A DNA stretch of 64,000 bases, taken from contig CM040126.1 in the NCBI GenBank assembly GCA_022559845.1, positions 123,232,886 through 123,296,885 on the forward strand, given 5' to 3'. The DNA comes from Amorphophallus konjac. Its lineage: Eukaryota > Streptophyta > Magnoliopsida > Alismatales > Araceae. This document shows positions 24,138-37,010 of the stretch, in pieces; position 1 is the first letter of the stretch; the number at the start of each line of letters is the position of its first letter. The notes beneath the pieces are model-generated. The model was not told the origin of the DNA. It was given only the letters and a program-made list of their open reading frames with translations, and ran no database searches. The position numbers and the translations under genes were made by a program.

Positions 24138-25012
24138 TAGTAGGTCTGGGCAGGCTTACCTTGTGATAAACAAGGTCTGTGCATAATCGTCAAGCTTTTG
24201 CATACAACGCATTATAAGTCTGTGTGTGCTTTTGCATACAACATCATAAGTCTGTGCATGTTTTTCAAATATGCATAATCTAGTCTGTGCACATACTGCA
24301 CTGGGTACACCAAGGTCCGTTCACATTCAATCTAAGTGAATCTAAAGTCTGTGCACGTTTGGTCTTAAGGCATAAAAAGGTCTGTGCATGTTTCTTTGGA
24401 AACATACACAAGGTTTGTGCATCCTTTTGTTCATGTGTGAATAAGGTCAGTGCAACTTTGCTTTGGTACATGAAGGAAGTCGGTGCATATCATTGTTCAA
24501 ATCAATGCATGTTGCCTTCATGGCACGATCAAGTCGGTGCAGTTTTTGTTGAGTGCACACTCGAGTCTGTGCATATACCTCGGTGCATGTTTCAAGTCCG
24601 TACATATCACTGTTCACCTGCATACAAGGTCGGTGTATACTCTTAGCATGTTGTTATGCAAGTCAGTGCATATTGTTCCTTGTTCGATACAAGGTCGGTG
24701 CATATCCTTCTATGTGAGCATATGATGGTCGGTGCACTTATAAAATGAGTGCACGCTCCAGTTCACGCTGATTCTAAGTCTGTGCATATTCTTAGTCCTA
24801 CTAGGGTCGATGCATTTTTTGCATGGTTAAGCATTGTGCATACAAAGGCCGTGCATGTTTTCATTATATAATGTCGGTGCATGTTCTCAGTAGAACAAGT
24901 CGGTGCATGTTCTCATGAAATGCATTAGAACAAGTCGATGCACATTTGCGCTATGCTTTGCAAAGGACGGTGTACTTCTGCATATGGCAGGGAACATGTC
25001 TGTGCATCTTAT
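24138..25012 (+). repeat. GTCKGTGCAT array, 5' LTR (continues at 28362-28610)
   Basis: GTCGGTGCA, GTCTGTGCA or GTCAGTGCA recurs about every 30-45 bases, roughly 30 times in this LTR. Many copies are followed after 8-18 bases by a partial complement (ATGCA or TGCAC), giving small hairpins. Examples are GTGCA-5-TGCAC near 24287 and GCATGTTT/AAACATAC near 24387. The array is present again in the 3' LTR (52452-53575). Confidence 0.88.
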
Positions 25013-25018
25013 CTCATA

Positions 25019-28000
25019 TGTAGTGCCCTAGAATTTATATAATAATTTCTGGATTATTTATAGAATTTTCTAGAATTTATTAGGAATTTATAAAGGCTAA
25101 ATAGATTAATAAATGATTATTGAAATAATAAGTCATTATAAGGCCCAATTGTGTTAAATAATTAACCTACCCTATTTAAATAAAATCCAAAAGGTTTTAG
25201 GACCAAGCCCATTAAGTTTGACCCATATTCTAGAAGGTTATTTAGCCTATTTACGTATTTTTTGGATAAATACCATTTGTATGGATAATAATATGGATAA
25301 TTAACAAAAGAGTTTGATTTATGTTGAATTCTGTACCCGTTGGATGTAGCGGTCTATCGTGCGACCGCCACATGCATGTAACGCACCAGTCTTGATGCGT
25401 TACACCCTGATAGTTCCGTGAATGGAAGAACGAGCAAAAAGATTGGAACCTTGGGATCCTATCTGCAAGATATCATCTTGGGAGAGCTTATAACATTACT
25501 AAGGACTCTTAGGGATTAGGTTCTTGCAAATTAAGGACTCTAGAATCGATCTAATCTTCAAACCCTAGCCAAAACTCTATAAATAGGACCTAGTTCTGAA
25601 CTGAGTGACCCTTACTTTTGGCTCGTGAAGAATCAAGATAAGGAGTCATAATTTCGGGTAAGTTCTTTAGAAGATTTTGTTTAGTATACTTTAGACTAAT
25701 AGTTCTCCAAATTTCATGTTAGGAGATCAAGCAACCAAGGAGATTGAAGCTTCCAAAGTTGCTGGTTCGACCATAATAACTCAGGAAACTTAACGCAAGA
25801 CCCCTGAAGATCAAGAGATTAGGACGTCTAAACGATGTAATTGGAGCTTAATCCTTTAGAACTTTTTGTTCACCTTAGTTTCATCTTCTTACCCTCAAAA
25901 TTTTACATCTTTAGGTCAAGAGGTCGTGGAGTTAGAGTAGCAGGAAATTGCTGAAAAATCACTGAAAAAGGAGAACTGGGGCACGGTTTTTTAGGCTCAA
26001 ATTAGAAGATAAAGCCTAGTTAAGAGATAGGTCATCTCATGATTGGCAAAAACATCTTGTTAGGGATAAAAGCCCTTTGGTTTTGATTGATTTCATGTAT
26101 CATAGATCATGAATTTCATGTTTTAGTAGGACATGCATACATGTATACTCTTAACCCTAACTAAGTTAAAAAGGAACTCTCTTGTCAAATTCACAGAAAA
26201 CCCATGCATAGTAGTACGTTAGCCATCATTCTATCATGTGGAAGTTTATATATGATTTCCAGACATGATGTAAGTTGAAACCTTAAAATTTTTTTATATC
26301 TTTTCTGTCAGCAGACTATCTGACGCATCAAGGTAAGACCGCCACAGTTATCTAACGGCATTACGACAAGCCATCACACCTTCTGTTGTTTTTAAATTTC
26401 TCTGTTATCTCTGACGGCCCAGACTCAGTGCGTTACAACACTGTAATGGTCCCACGATAAACCGTCACAATCACTGTGACGCCCCCATTCTCGACCGTTA
26501 GAGTAACTGTGGATAGAATTAAAGAATAGTCACATTAACCTATAAATATGCCTAGTTATCTAAGTTTGACTTGTTGATATGACTTTAAATTTATTAATTG
26601 GTTCATGATAAGTATCGCATGTTAAAAGCATCTTGAATTATTTTAAGGATATGTTAATTTCATGCCAAAGCACTATAGTTTGTATTAACTCCATGATTTT
26701 AAATGATGTATTGACGGAGTTTTATCATGATTTCATATTGTTACACATTCTCTCTATCTATAGAGTCATTTCTTTAAGTACATGGCACATATTCCGGTAT
26801 GTTATCCATTAGTTCACACTTTGCACTATAGGAACATTATTCTTGGACATGAGGACCTCTCTATTGGATATTCCTTCCAATGGACTAGGAAATCTTGTTT
26901 CAAGGTCTCCGTAATTCTCTGCGAGCCTGGGATTCCCACTAGGACGCCGAGTTGGTTGTACCATTAAAGATCATTTAGTAGATTACACTATCGATGTTTC
27001 TAGTTCTAGCAATGTAACGATCTACACTGGACCGTCAGGAGCATCTAATGGCCAATATAAGACCGTCACATTTCACCAAGCCTATTTTATTATTTCTGGA
27101 TTCAGACTAATGTAACGGCTGAATACTGGAGCGTCACATCATGTAACAGCCCAGTCCTTGACCGTCACATTGTTTGAGTGCTTAACCCGAGGTTTGACCC
27201 AAGGGTTGATGTTCCGAAGTTTCTAGATAGATTATTGATGATCTAGAACTTACCATATTATCCAAAGAGGCTTAATATAATGAAATAAAAGTTAAAGAAA
27301 TGTACCGTTATGCTACCGATTTATTTCCATAATCATAACCTTATTTAAGTCATTCTTGACTCTCGCATTATTAAATTGAAGCGTTCATTCATTGAATAGT
27401 GTTATCATGAACTTATTGAATTGTACATTCTTGGCCATACTTTATTGTTACATGCGTGGAAGTAACTTGATTTATACTTGAAGATGCGATCGAGCACTGA
27501 TTGTGTTCAAGGGCTCTATGCTAGTCCCCTCGACTGATTACCGGAAACATACTATTATAAACCATGGGGTATGATGCTACTGGCGTCGCATTACGCTGGG
27601 AGTACTTTCTCTATAAATAAGTGAAGATCCACGGCACGACATGACTTTCTTGTACATGACTTGATATTCCACAGAAATTCACGAAGTACTTGCTCATAAG
27701 CAAAAGATACTGGAGTGATGATTACGTGGCTTGCTAGTACATTCTCGTTACATTCTTGTTCTTGAAAGGCCATAACATGTTCTTGTTACATTCTTGCTCG
27801 TTCATAACTTGCTCTCATTCTATCTTAAACAATCATCTTTGTTACTTTGGGTATTCGCATGATTGATCGCATTCGCATGATTTTACCTTATTTCTTTAGA
27901 GCTAAAATGTTAATTACTTTAATGATGCCTTCATGTTGATGTGAAGATACCTACTGGGCAAGTGTGCTCATTACCTATTTCCATTCTTTTCAGAAAATGA

Positions 28001-28349
28001 AAGTGATTCGAATTCGGATTCGGATTATACAAGTAGCAGGTCCGAGAGCGAATGAAAGTGTTGTCAAGATGAGAGTGAAGACTTAGGAAAGTCTATATTG
28101 TTTAGATTGAGTCTATGTAATTTTCCTATTTCTTAAGTCTGATAGATTGGAAGAAGTTAAAAGTTATTGTATTTGAATATTGATTATCAATGAAATAAGT
28201 TGGAGGTTTGATTAAAATATTATGCAATTGCATTTATGTGTGTGATTGTCGTGCGCTCTGATCATTCTTGCTTACACGAGGCTTACCATGCCGGCTGTTC
28301 ACGTTCCTCGAGCGAGTATTTCGCTGTCATAAAAGCTCGGGACGTGACA
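25019..28349 (+). repeat. Tekay-type solo LTR inside the copia 5' LTR (3331 bp)
   Basis: It starts TGTAGTGCCC and ends GGGACGTGACA. The flanks are TCATA (25014-25018) and TCATG (28350-28354), a target duplication with one mismatch. The intact 3' LTR reads TCATG at this place, so the left copy has changed. No internal region remains. Length and ends match the G1 and G2 LTRs, but the body differs. Orientation is by the TGTAG start. Confidence 0.9.
25346..27170. repeat. Inverted-repeat array in the Tekay-type solo LTR
   Basis: Examples are AGCGGTC-8-GACCGCC (25346-25369) and the perfect GTAACGCA-10-TGCGTTAC (25378-25403). From about 26320 to 27170 there are roughly eight more units with GTAACGG or GTAATGG left arms and GACCGTCAC right arms. 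Confidence 0.75.
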
Positions 28350-28670
28350 TCATGCGTGTGAAAGGTCGGTGCAGTGTTTGTCATTTACATACCTAGTCTG
28401 TGCATGTTTTAGTCCAACACTTAACTAAGTCGGTGCACTTTGTGACATACGCATACATAGGTCCGTGCACATTTGCATTGTGTGTATATATAAGGTCAGT
28501 ACACCTATTCTCACGTGCTACATAATAGTCTGTGCATAGTTTGCCTATAGACTCATAGGTCTGTGCATACTCTGTTTTATGTCATACTCAAGTTTGTGCA
28601 CATTATATATATGTGTGATTACAAGATGTTTGATGAAATGTCTCTCTTCCAGTTTACCAGATCCAAGTAG

Positions 28671-28827
28671 CACGTGAGCTCAAACTGAAGCAGGCACGTG
28701 TTCCCAGAAAAGATTGGAAGCTGGCACATGATTCCAGGGAGCTTATGATTGGCACGTGATCCAAGGCAATAATCGAGCCAGTGGTTCTGCCACGTGGAGA
28801 GCCATATCTCAGCGATCCTGACACGTG
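28671..28827 (+). promoter_or_regulatory. G-box cluster of copia 5' LTR
   Basis: Five CACGTG hexamers occur in 157 bases (28671, 28695, 28753, 28791, 28822), ending about 70 bases before the TATA box. The 3' LTR keeps three of them. The density is far above chance and suggests control by bZIP or bHLH factors (light, abscisic acid or stress). Confidence 0.75.
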
Positions 28828-28899
28828 GATAGATGGAGATCAGATCTGCGATAGTGTTTAGGTGAGAAACATGGCGTCCACACACCCTTTTTCCTGACA

Positions 28900-28908
28900 T
28901 ATATAAAA
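28900..28908 (+). promoter_or_regulatory. Copia 5' LTR TATA box
   Basis: TATATAAAA, followed by GAGGCATTATCGCC. The same sequence is in the 3' LTR at 53870-53880. Confidence 0.75.
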
Positions 28909-29601
28909 GAGGCATTATCGCCTGATCATATGATATATAGAACAGAGCAGAAAAGAAGATTGAAGTAGAGAGAGAGATTCAGCAGAGGAGATCAGATCTC
29001 AAGAGAAGAAAAAGAAAAGAGTGCAAAGTGAGAGCCAGCTGATTGTGAGAGAAGAAGAATTCTGAGAGTTTCTGAGGGAATTTGTTTAGCTGTGAGTGAA
29101 GAGTTATTTTGCTATTGTTCCTAGCGTATGGTTCATAACCATCGCCAGTCTGCTCTACACTGAAGAGCTACGTTGTTTTTCTTGTTGATTTTTCCTTTTC
29201 GCTTTTAAAGTCTCGTTACTGCAAGCTGTGAGTCAGCATCTGTGGCATAAGCTATGAGGCTCAGTAGTAGAGGAGGATTCCTCTGATAGTGTAAGCTGTA
29301 AGGCTCAACATGTTTTGGGAAGTTTTCCCCGAAGCTGTGGATCAGCGGTTTGGAAGCTGTGTATAAGCAGTGAAGCCACACTTGGTTTGAGTGTAGGGTG
29401 GATGTAGATCTCTGGAGGAGATCGAACCACCTTAAAATTCTTCTGTCTCTGTGGTTTTGATTTTCGTGTTGAGTGTTTCGCTTAAGCAAATTTAATTCCG
29501 CACTTGTTGCTTAGGTTGGTATAATTTTTGGGGGAAGATCTATTCACCCCCCCCCTTTAGATCTATCTTATGTGATATCGCAGCATTCCATAGTGTCAAT
29601 A

Positions 29602-29659
29602 ATTGGTATCAGAGCCTAACTCTTCTGCCGGGCTTAATATCTCGAAGAGGTTAGCTATC
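29602..29659 (+). other. Copia primer binding site and leader
   Basis: TGGTATCAGAGCC lies just inside the 5' LTR (from about 29604) and is complementary to the 3' end of initiator methionine tRNA. The gag ATG follows at 29660. Confidence 0.92.
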
Positions 29660-31626
29660 ATGGATGCTAAAGGATTGACAGCCGAGGGACACTCTACAAC
29701 CAAGCCTCTGTACTTTGATGGTTCAAACTATGCATAGTGGAAGAATCATATGCAAGTCTTCTTGAGGGCAAAAGATTTTGAACTCTGGAAGGTTGTCAGT
29801 AACGGCCCTTTCGAATTATCTGAGGATGAGGATCTGTGGACACGAGAGCAGATCCGCAGATCAACACTCAACCGGAGTGCCATCAATGCAATCCAGTGTG
29901 CCCTTCATCCCACGGAGTTCTCCAGGGTATCATCCTGTTCATCATCTACGGAGATGTAGGATAAATTGGAAGTCATATACGAAGGGACATCTCAAGTGAG
30001 AGAGACAAAAGCCAATATGTTGGTCTCTGAGTATGAGGCATTTAAGATGAGGCCGAATGAAACTATTACAGAGATGTATGCTCGCCTCATGATTATCAGC
30101 AATGGTCTTAGGAACCTAGGGAAAACTTATTCTGATTACGAGCTGGTAAGGAAGATTCTGTGTTCCCTAACTCCGATCTGGCACACCAAGGCTACCGTTA
30201 TTGAGGAGTCCAGGGACTTGAAGACTACCAAGATTGATGAGTTGATCAGTTCACTCATGACATATGAGATGAACCTGCGAAAGACAGATGAGCTGGAGAA
30301 GAAGAAGAGACCTATTGCACTGAAGGCCAATTCATGTAAATGTGGGTCATCCAGCGACCACAGTTCCTCAGGATCAGAGATTGAAGGGGATCAGCTCGCT
30401 ATGCTGACTCGGCAATTCAAGAGGTTTCTAAGAAAAGAGGGAAGAAATTTTGGAAGGAGATATCATAGTGACAGAAGGCAGACAAGGTATAAAACTAATC
30501 CTGCCAAAAAGACTGACACCACTATTTGCTATCATTGCAAGAAAGCTGGCCACATGAAGGTGGAATGTCCAGAGCTCCAGAAGCTGAAAGAAAAAGGAAA
30601 GAAAAGAAACACGAGAGGCAAAGTAATGATAAGTATCTGGAGCGATGAGGATAAGGGAAATCTTAGCTACACCTCGGAGAGTGAAGGTGAAGGAAGTCAA
30701 ATATGCCTGATGGCCAGGGATTGTGATAGAGAAGAAGAAAATGATGAGGTATCATCTCCCTTTGAAACTACACTCTTATGGATTGGGAAAATGCTTATGG
30801 TGAGTTATTAGATAAAGTTGATGATATCAGAAAAGAAAACAGACAATTAAAAGGAAAGGTCAATTCACTCGTTAATGATACCACCATGTCAGATAGAGTT
30901 GCATATCTAGAAATAGAAAATAGTTGTTTAAAACAATCTGCTATTGAATTTGATGAAATGAAATCTACTTTGATTGATGCTAGGAAGGAGAATGATATGC
31001 TGAAAAATATAATTGATGACCTAAAACTAAAATTTCAAAGTTGTGAAAATGACATGAGAACTGTTAATGAAAAATATGAAGCTGTGTTAAATGTCAATGT
31101 TGAGTTGAAGAAATTAATAGAAAATCTGGAAAAAGAAAATGAAGACAAACAGAAAACCATTGAGAGCATGACTCAAGGCACTGAAAACTTAAATGCTCTC
31201 TTAGAAACAAAGGTAAATTTTAGAAGAGAGGGTCTCGATTTTAATCCCATAGCTAAGAGAAGCTTCAAACTAAAAACTGTTTCATTCACAGCTGCGAAGG
31301 GAAAGACCACCCCTCTAATTAAAATGTGCAGTGGAAACAATGTTGGTAAATCTTCTGTGAATGCTGCTACTCAAAAAAAGTCCAATGCTCAGGACAAAGG
31401 TAAACAGAAGATGGAAATCTCCAGCAAATCACACACACATAAGTTTACATCTCAAGGAAAATATCAAGTTAGGGGTCAACCATCTGCTACCCCAAGACCT
31501 CAAGATAAGTCTAATAGGTCTCCACAGAAAAATATCTGGAAGACACAGTCCACTCCCATGCATATTCCAGATGGACCTAGGACAGCCAGGAGACTAGAGA
31601 TCACTAGAAACCATCTCATAGCTTAG
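29660..31626 (+). pseudogene. Copia gag, broken
   Basis: The ATG at 29660 opens a frame with the copia gag core (WKVVSNGP, then YEAFKMRPNETI). A CCHC knuckle CYHCKKAGHMKVEC is near 30530-30571. Two in-frame stops occur early: TAG near 29736, after a conserved Tyr-Ala, and TAG at 29957, where a Trp is usual. A frameshift near 30775 moves the frame to 30778-31626. That part is rich in Lys, Glu, Asn and Leu and looks like a coiled coil (residues EIENSCLKQS, ELKKLIENLE), which is unusual in small copia gags but seen in the large gag of SIRE types. The product would be truncated, so gag is not made whole from this copy. Confidence 0.85.
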
Positions 31627-32059
31627 ACCTATCATGCATACCATCATGCTCAACCACATTAGTTCAGCAGATCTAGAAAGGACAGAGCCTATGGAAGGTC
31701 TACATACCGCACAAATCCCACTCCGAAATATAGACCTCAGGTTAGAAATTGGGTTGGGTAATCCAGGACATGGAACCCAAGGAAACATACTTCCTATGAT
31801 CAGCCGAGGACCAACCCTAGATACACTTCACCCAATGTTTTCCAGACCAATAATAACTATAAAAATAGCAACAACAAAAATAGAACAAACAAATCCACAA
31901 AGCAGTCAATTCCAAAACAAATGTGGATACCCAAAATGTTTGCTATCATGCTTTGATGACTCCTCTGTTGTTTTGGGGCCCAAACATTTTTGGGTTCCAA
32001 ACTTTTCTACTTGATCCTTAATGCAGGTATGTCTGGCAGCCAAGCAAAATCTGTAGTAC
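31627..32059 (+). pseudogene. Copia gag-protease linker, degraded
   Basis: The reading frame is lost and regained here. An asparagine/lysine-rich stretch ending IPKQMWIPK (about 31905-31940) is typical of the run-up to a copia protease. TAG at 32054 lies just before YLDSGCS, where family members have Trp. Confidence 0.6.
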
Positions 32060-34405
32060 TTGGACAGTGGCTGCTCCAGGCATATGACAGGGGACAATGC
32101 CAAATTTTGTATGCTAGTTGAAAAGAATGGAGGCCTTGTTACCTTTGGAGGCAACACCAAGGGTAAGATAGTCGGATCAGGTAAGGTAGGTAAGTGTTCT
32201 ACCTGCTGTATTGATGAAGTCATGCTGGTAGAAGGTCTTGCATATAACCTGTTAAGCATTAGCCAGCTTTGTGATAAAGGTCATAGGGTAGTTTTTGACT
32301 CTACTAGTTGCAACATTTATGAGCCTAATTCTCACAATGTTAAATTTTATGGTAAAAAAGTCAATAACATTTACCTAGTTGACCAAGATGATGTAGCACA
32401 TTCAAACCTGTGTCTTACTGCTAAAAAGGATGATCTAGTCTATCTTTGGCATCGTAGACTAGGTCATGCCAGCTATACAGTGTTACACAAATTGAATAAG
32501 CATTCAATAGTTAGAGGACTTCCTGAAATTTCTTTTAAAGTTGATAATGTTGTATGTGAGGCATGCACTCAGTCCAAGCAGACTTGGAAGTCATTCAAGT
32601 CTAGAATTGAAAAGTTATCTTCTAAACCATATGAGCTGATTCATATGGATCTTTTTAGACCCACAAGGTCAGCTAGTCTATTAAATAGAAGATATTGTTT
32701 CGTATTGGTTGATGACTTCTCTAGATTTACTTCGGTGTTTTTCCTCACACACAAAATTGAAGCATTTGATGAATTTCAGGAATTCTATTTAAAAATTAAA
32801 TATAATAATGTCAATTCTATTCAGAATATACATACTGATCATGGTGGTGAGTTTGATAACTCGCAGTTTTATGACTTCTGCAGGAATAATAGCATAACTC
32901 AAAGGTTCTCCCCTCCAAGGACTCCTGAGCAAAATGGCATAGTAGAAAGGAGGAACCGGACTCTTGTGGAGATGGCTCGAACACTGTTGGTTGAAGGTAA
33001 CCTACCAAGGAAATTTTGGGCTGAGACAGTGAACACTGCATGCCATGTAGTCAACAGAGCCATGGTAAGGTCATTTACCCAGAAAACTCCTTATGAAATT
33101 CTCAAGGGTAAGAAGCCTTCACTAGCTTATTTCAAGGTCTTCCGTTGTAAGTGTTTTGTGCATGTCAATGCTAAAAGAGATCTTGATAAATTTGAACCTA
33201 AGAGTGATCCTGTAATTTTTCTAGGATATTCAGAAACATCTAGAGCCTATAGGGTATACAATTTAAATTCTAAGACAATAGAAGAATCTCCACATGTGGT
33301 CTTTGATGAAACAATGACTAAACTTGAAAATGGTTTGTGCAGGGAACAAAATAATGGGGAGATTCTGAAAAATGAAAATCCTGCAGACCAGTCTGAAGAA
33401 AGTGATGCAGAGAAGCCTAGTTCTTAGGGGGAGGTAAATGAGGTTCAAGGTAATCAAATTATCAATGTCAGATCTCTTAAAGATCATCATATAGATAATG
33501 TAATTGGTAATTTGCTTGAATCCCCTAGAACTAGAGCTTATCTCAAAGCTCAGAATGAATTAAACTCCTTTGCATTAGTGTCTCAAATAGAACCCAAAAA
33601 CATTGACAGTGCTCTTAGTGATGTGCATTGGATCAATGCCATGCACGAGGAATTGAATTAATTTGACGGGAATAAGGTATGACACCTAGTTCCACCTCCT
33701 GATCATGGGACTGTCATTGGGACCAAATGGGTGTTTAGGAATAAAACATATGAGAAGGGCAATGTTATTAGGAATAAGGCCAGACTGGTAGCTCAGGGGT
33801 ACAATCAGGAGTATGGAATTGACTTCGAAGAGTCAAATGCTCCTGTTGCCAGGTTAGAGGCTATCAGAATCCTATTAGCATATGCATGCTCATTAGGAAT
33901 CACCCTTCAGCAGATGGATGTGAAATCTGCATTTTTGAATGGGGAAATAAACGAGGATGTCTTTGTAAGACAGCCTCCTGGTTTTGAATGCATAGATTTT
34001 CCTAATCATGTATATAAATTGAATAAAGCTCTATATGGACTAAAATAAGCCCCTAGAGCTTGGTATGATAGGTTCAGTAAGTTCCTCACGGATAAGAAGT
34101 TCACAAGAGGTGAAATTGACCAAACCTTATTCACAAAGGTAAGTCATCTAGACATTCTCATTGTGTAAATTTATATAGATGACATTATTTTTGGATCAAC
34201 TAACCCAACTTTATGTGAGGAATTTTCTAATCTAATGACACAAGAATTTGAGATGAGTTCAATGGGGGAGCTAAACTGTTCCTTGGACTGCAGGTAACTC
34301 AGACTAAAGAAGGAACATTCATAACTCAGTCCAAATACATCAAGAACCTGTTGAAAAAATTCAAGTTTGAAAATTTGAAGAAAATAACAACACTAATGGG
34401 TACAT
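32060..34405 (+). pseudogene. Copia pol: protease, integrase and first part of RT
   Basis: The frame is open 32060-33427, but 32060 is a TTG inside the protease motif LDSGCSRHMTGD and not a real start. Then come the gag-pre-integrase domain with HRRLGHAS and CEACTQSKQ, and the integrase core with MDLF, HTDHGGEF and PEQNGIVERRN. Past 33427 the same frame continues through stops (33425, 33659, 33680, 34046, 34166) with RT motifs [10 protein letters not shown] and YIDDIIFGS. The stops mostly fall at expected Gln or Trp. G4 interrupts RT at 34405. Confidence 0.9.
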
Positions 34406-36640
34406 TGATGTGACACCACCTTGGGGTGATGATCACAAGACAATATGACCCTTGGACCTAAGGTTGCAAGCAAGCAAATTGGCGATGATACCACTCGAGC
34501 GGCTCACTCGCTTGGTGCACACTTGTGCCCGTGGGCAACTAAACGATAATTTAGAGGGTCCGGGGTGGGACAATGATGCTCCGGTGCTTGGCAAGCTTGG
34601 GGAGAACCCCAATTGGGCTAGGGATGCCCACTCACGGGTGGCCGTCACACCATGGGTGTGGGTTGAAATGGCTCGCTCACAACTCGCCCGCGATGGACAC
34701 TCACGTGTTCGGCAATTTGGGCCGGGCCCTCGCTCTCCGTCCGACGCAGCAAAGCAAGAATACTAAGCTAAGCAAGTGATATTGACCAGCAAGGAAAGGG
34801 GGACCGAGGCTCACCTAGCCGGCGTGAAGACGCCAACTCCGGCCGAAGATGGGGGCGAGCGGGGAGGCAAGAGTTTGCGCCCGCAAGCCGCGTCGGTGTC
34901 GCTTCAAATCTGTGAAAATATTATTACATGAACTACACCTCTCGCAGGAGGGGGGCTCTTGGGGTGGGGGTTAGACTTATTACAACCAAGATTACCTCCA
35001 CGCAGGGAGGGGCCTTCAGCCGGCCAAGCGGGGTGGGGAAATTATGAAGAGAACGCCGACTCTCCAAGCTTCGCCGGTTCTGCCACTCTTCAGTTTTGCT
35101 GAATAGGTTGTCGATGAAGATGCTGCCACAGACTCAACCGAGCTCCAAATTTGATGAAACTGGTGTCAAAAGTTCCCCAGCTGGCCGAGGATGATGCTTG
35201 AATTTTTTGGGAAGCTCTGGAACTCGGGGCTGATCGGACCGGCGACTGGAGCAGGACAGCAACACTCTATCTCTGACTGATGCAGAACTGATACAGTGGA
35301 TTGCAGAAGGCACTACGGTCGTTCCCGAACTCCAAATCGAACGAAACTGGCGGTGACGGGATCATGGTCGGAGTAGCTTAGAGCAGAAATTGACGGGGCC
35401 ACAATCCGAGGTCGGAGAGGAGAATGGTGGCTGGAGAAGTGAAGACAGGTCGAACTTGGACCTGCAGGGGGCAGACTGCACACTCCGGCAAAGAAATTCA
35501 GAACAAATAGCTCGGGTGGGCGATTGGCGTCGTTCCTTCTGCTACTGATGGAGGACTAGACGAAGAAGAATTTTGTAGAAGGAACTGTGATCGAATTCCT
35601 CCAAGGTTGGCCGCTGAACGGCTTCCAAGATCGCTATGGCCTTCAGTCTGGGACAGATTGCGCAGTCGTTGAAGATGACGTTCCTCCGGACAGCTCCGAA
35701 CTCGGATGCAGGCAGGAGTACCACCGTTGGAAAGAAGACTTGGAGAAGATTCCAGAAATATAAGATATGCCACCGGGAGCCTTCAGGGGAAGTCGTGGCT
35801 GCTACTGCAAATCACTGCTTTTCTGAAACCTGCAACAGGGACAGAATAGGTGGAGGAGAGGGTGTGGGGAAGGGCATGAACAAGGGGTTATTTGGTGGAT
35901 GGGGAAGGGGGGGTGCGACCTTGGGTGGTTAGGGAGGTGGGGAGATGAAAGGGCACAGCCCAAGGGAGAGGGAAATTTGAAATTTGGCCTAGGGAAGGGC
36001 TCTTTCAGTCTTGGGGAGAGGGAGGGTTGCTTGGGAGGGTGGAAAGGTGCCTAGGAGAAGGGGTTTCCACCTAGGGGTTGGAGGGGGAATTGAATGAGTG
36101 CATGGGGAAGGGGAAGGGGCCTTAATGAGGGGTGAATGGGGAGGAGAGAGAATGAATTTTGAAATTGGGGTGGGGAGGAGAGAGAGAGGGGGCACAACCC
36201 ACTTAGAGAGAGTGATAGTAAGAGAGAGAGAGAGGGAACTAGAAGGTGTGGAAATTTTCTGGATTCAATATTCAAGCATAATTGTTACAAATGAGAGAGG
36301 GGTGGGGCTATTTATAGACCCCACACTTTTCCTAAGACCAAACTGACCCTGACAAACTAACTAATGACCAAACAGTCCAAGGGAGGGGCGCCCCTGGGCC
36401 TAGCCCAATGAATTGGGCCCATTAACCTATCAAACCAACATAATGACTTCAAGACTTAGGAAAATGACTTTCTTACCTAGGTACATGACTCAATAAAGGG
36501 AGAATTACATGTTTAAGACTCAAATCAAAATAAGAAAATTACATGACTCGACTCACAAACACATGAGGAACATAATGGCGTACACCGACGATCAATCCGA
36601 GCTTCAGAAAATGTTGAGGGGACAAGGGATGTCCCCATCA
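34406..36640 (-). repeat. G4 3' LTR (2235 bp)
   Basis: It runs from TGATGTGACACC to GTCCCCATCA in plus orientation and matches 39519-41761 closely. TATA (minus) is at about 36307-36314 (CTATTTATAG on the plus strand). Open frames here are shadows of GC-rich or purine-rich LTR sequence. Confidence 0.93.
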
Positions 36641-37010
36641 TACCCCCAGGGTGGGGAAAACTCGACCCTGTCGAGTATGGGTCCACCGGGGAAGTAGCAT
36701 CCCAAACGCAGTTCTGGGTGAACCTTGTTCTCCAAACTCAACCCATGTCCATAGCCGAGGAACGGTGCTTCCACTCGACAAAGTGGCTCGGACACACCCT
36801 TAGGCTGGCGAAGAGATCTTGCTTTGCTTAGTATTGCCGCCATGTGCTGACGTCGGGCTCTCGGGCTAGTTTATGGTGGCACTCCGAGGGTGTCTCTCAC
36901 AAGGATAGGTGTAGGCTCAAGACACTCACTAGGATCCACCGCGGTACCCTTAGAGGGTGCCGGATCCGCCACGTGGGAAGTGGGATGAATCCCAAAACCC
37001 ATTGGTAAGT
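36641..37010 (-). other. G4 polypurine region and non-coding 3' end
   Basis: Next to the LTR the minus strand reads CCACCCTGGGGGTA. Further in is the inverted repeat CTCGAC-3-GTCGAG (36661-36675). The rest is non-coding and shared with G5 (48450-48860). Confidence 0.75.

Larger units (their letters stand above)
23961..29601 (+). repeat. Copia 5' LTR, enlarged by a solo LTR
   Basis: The span is 5641 bp against 2305 bp for the 3' LTR. The 3336-base excess equals exactly the inserted solo LTR plus a five-base duplication. It carries the GTCKGTGCAT array, a CACGTG cluster and a TATA box. Confidence 0.93.

Noticed and set aside
24138..25012. GTCKGTGCAT array as a CRISPR array
   Set aside because: The setting is a plant LTR. 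The motif is short and degenerate, and the spacers vary in length and are shared between both LTRs.
29604..29617. TGGTATCAGAGC-type matches as tRNA genes
   Set aside because: Each lies next to an LTR and covers only the tRNA 3' end, so they are primer binding sites.
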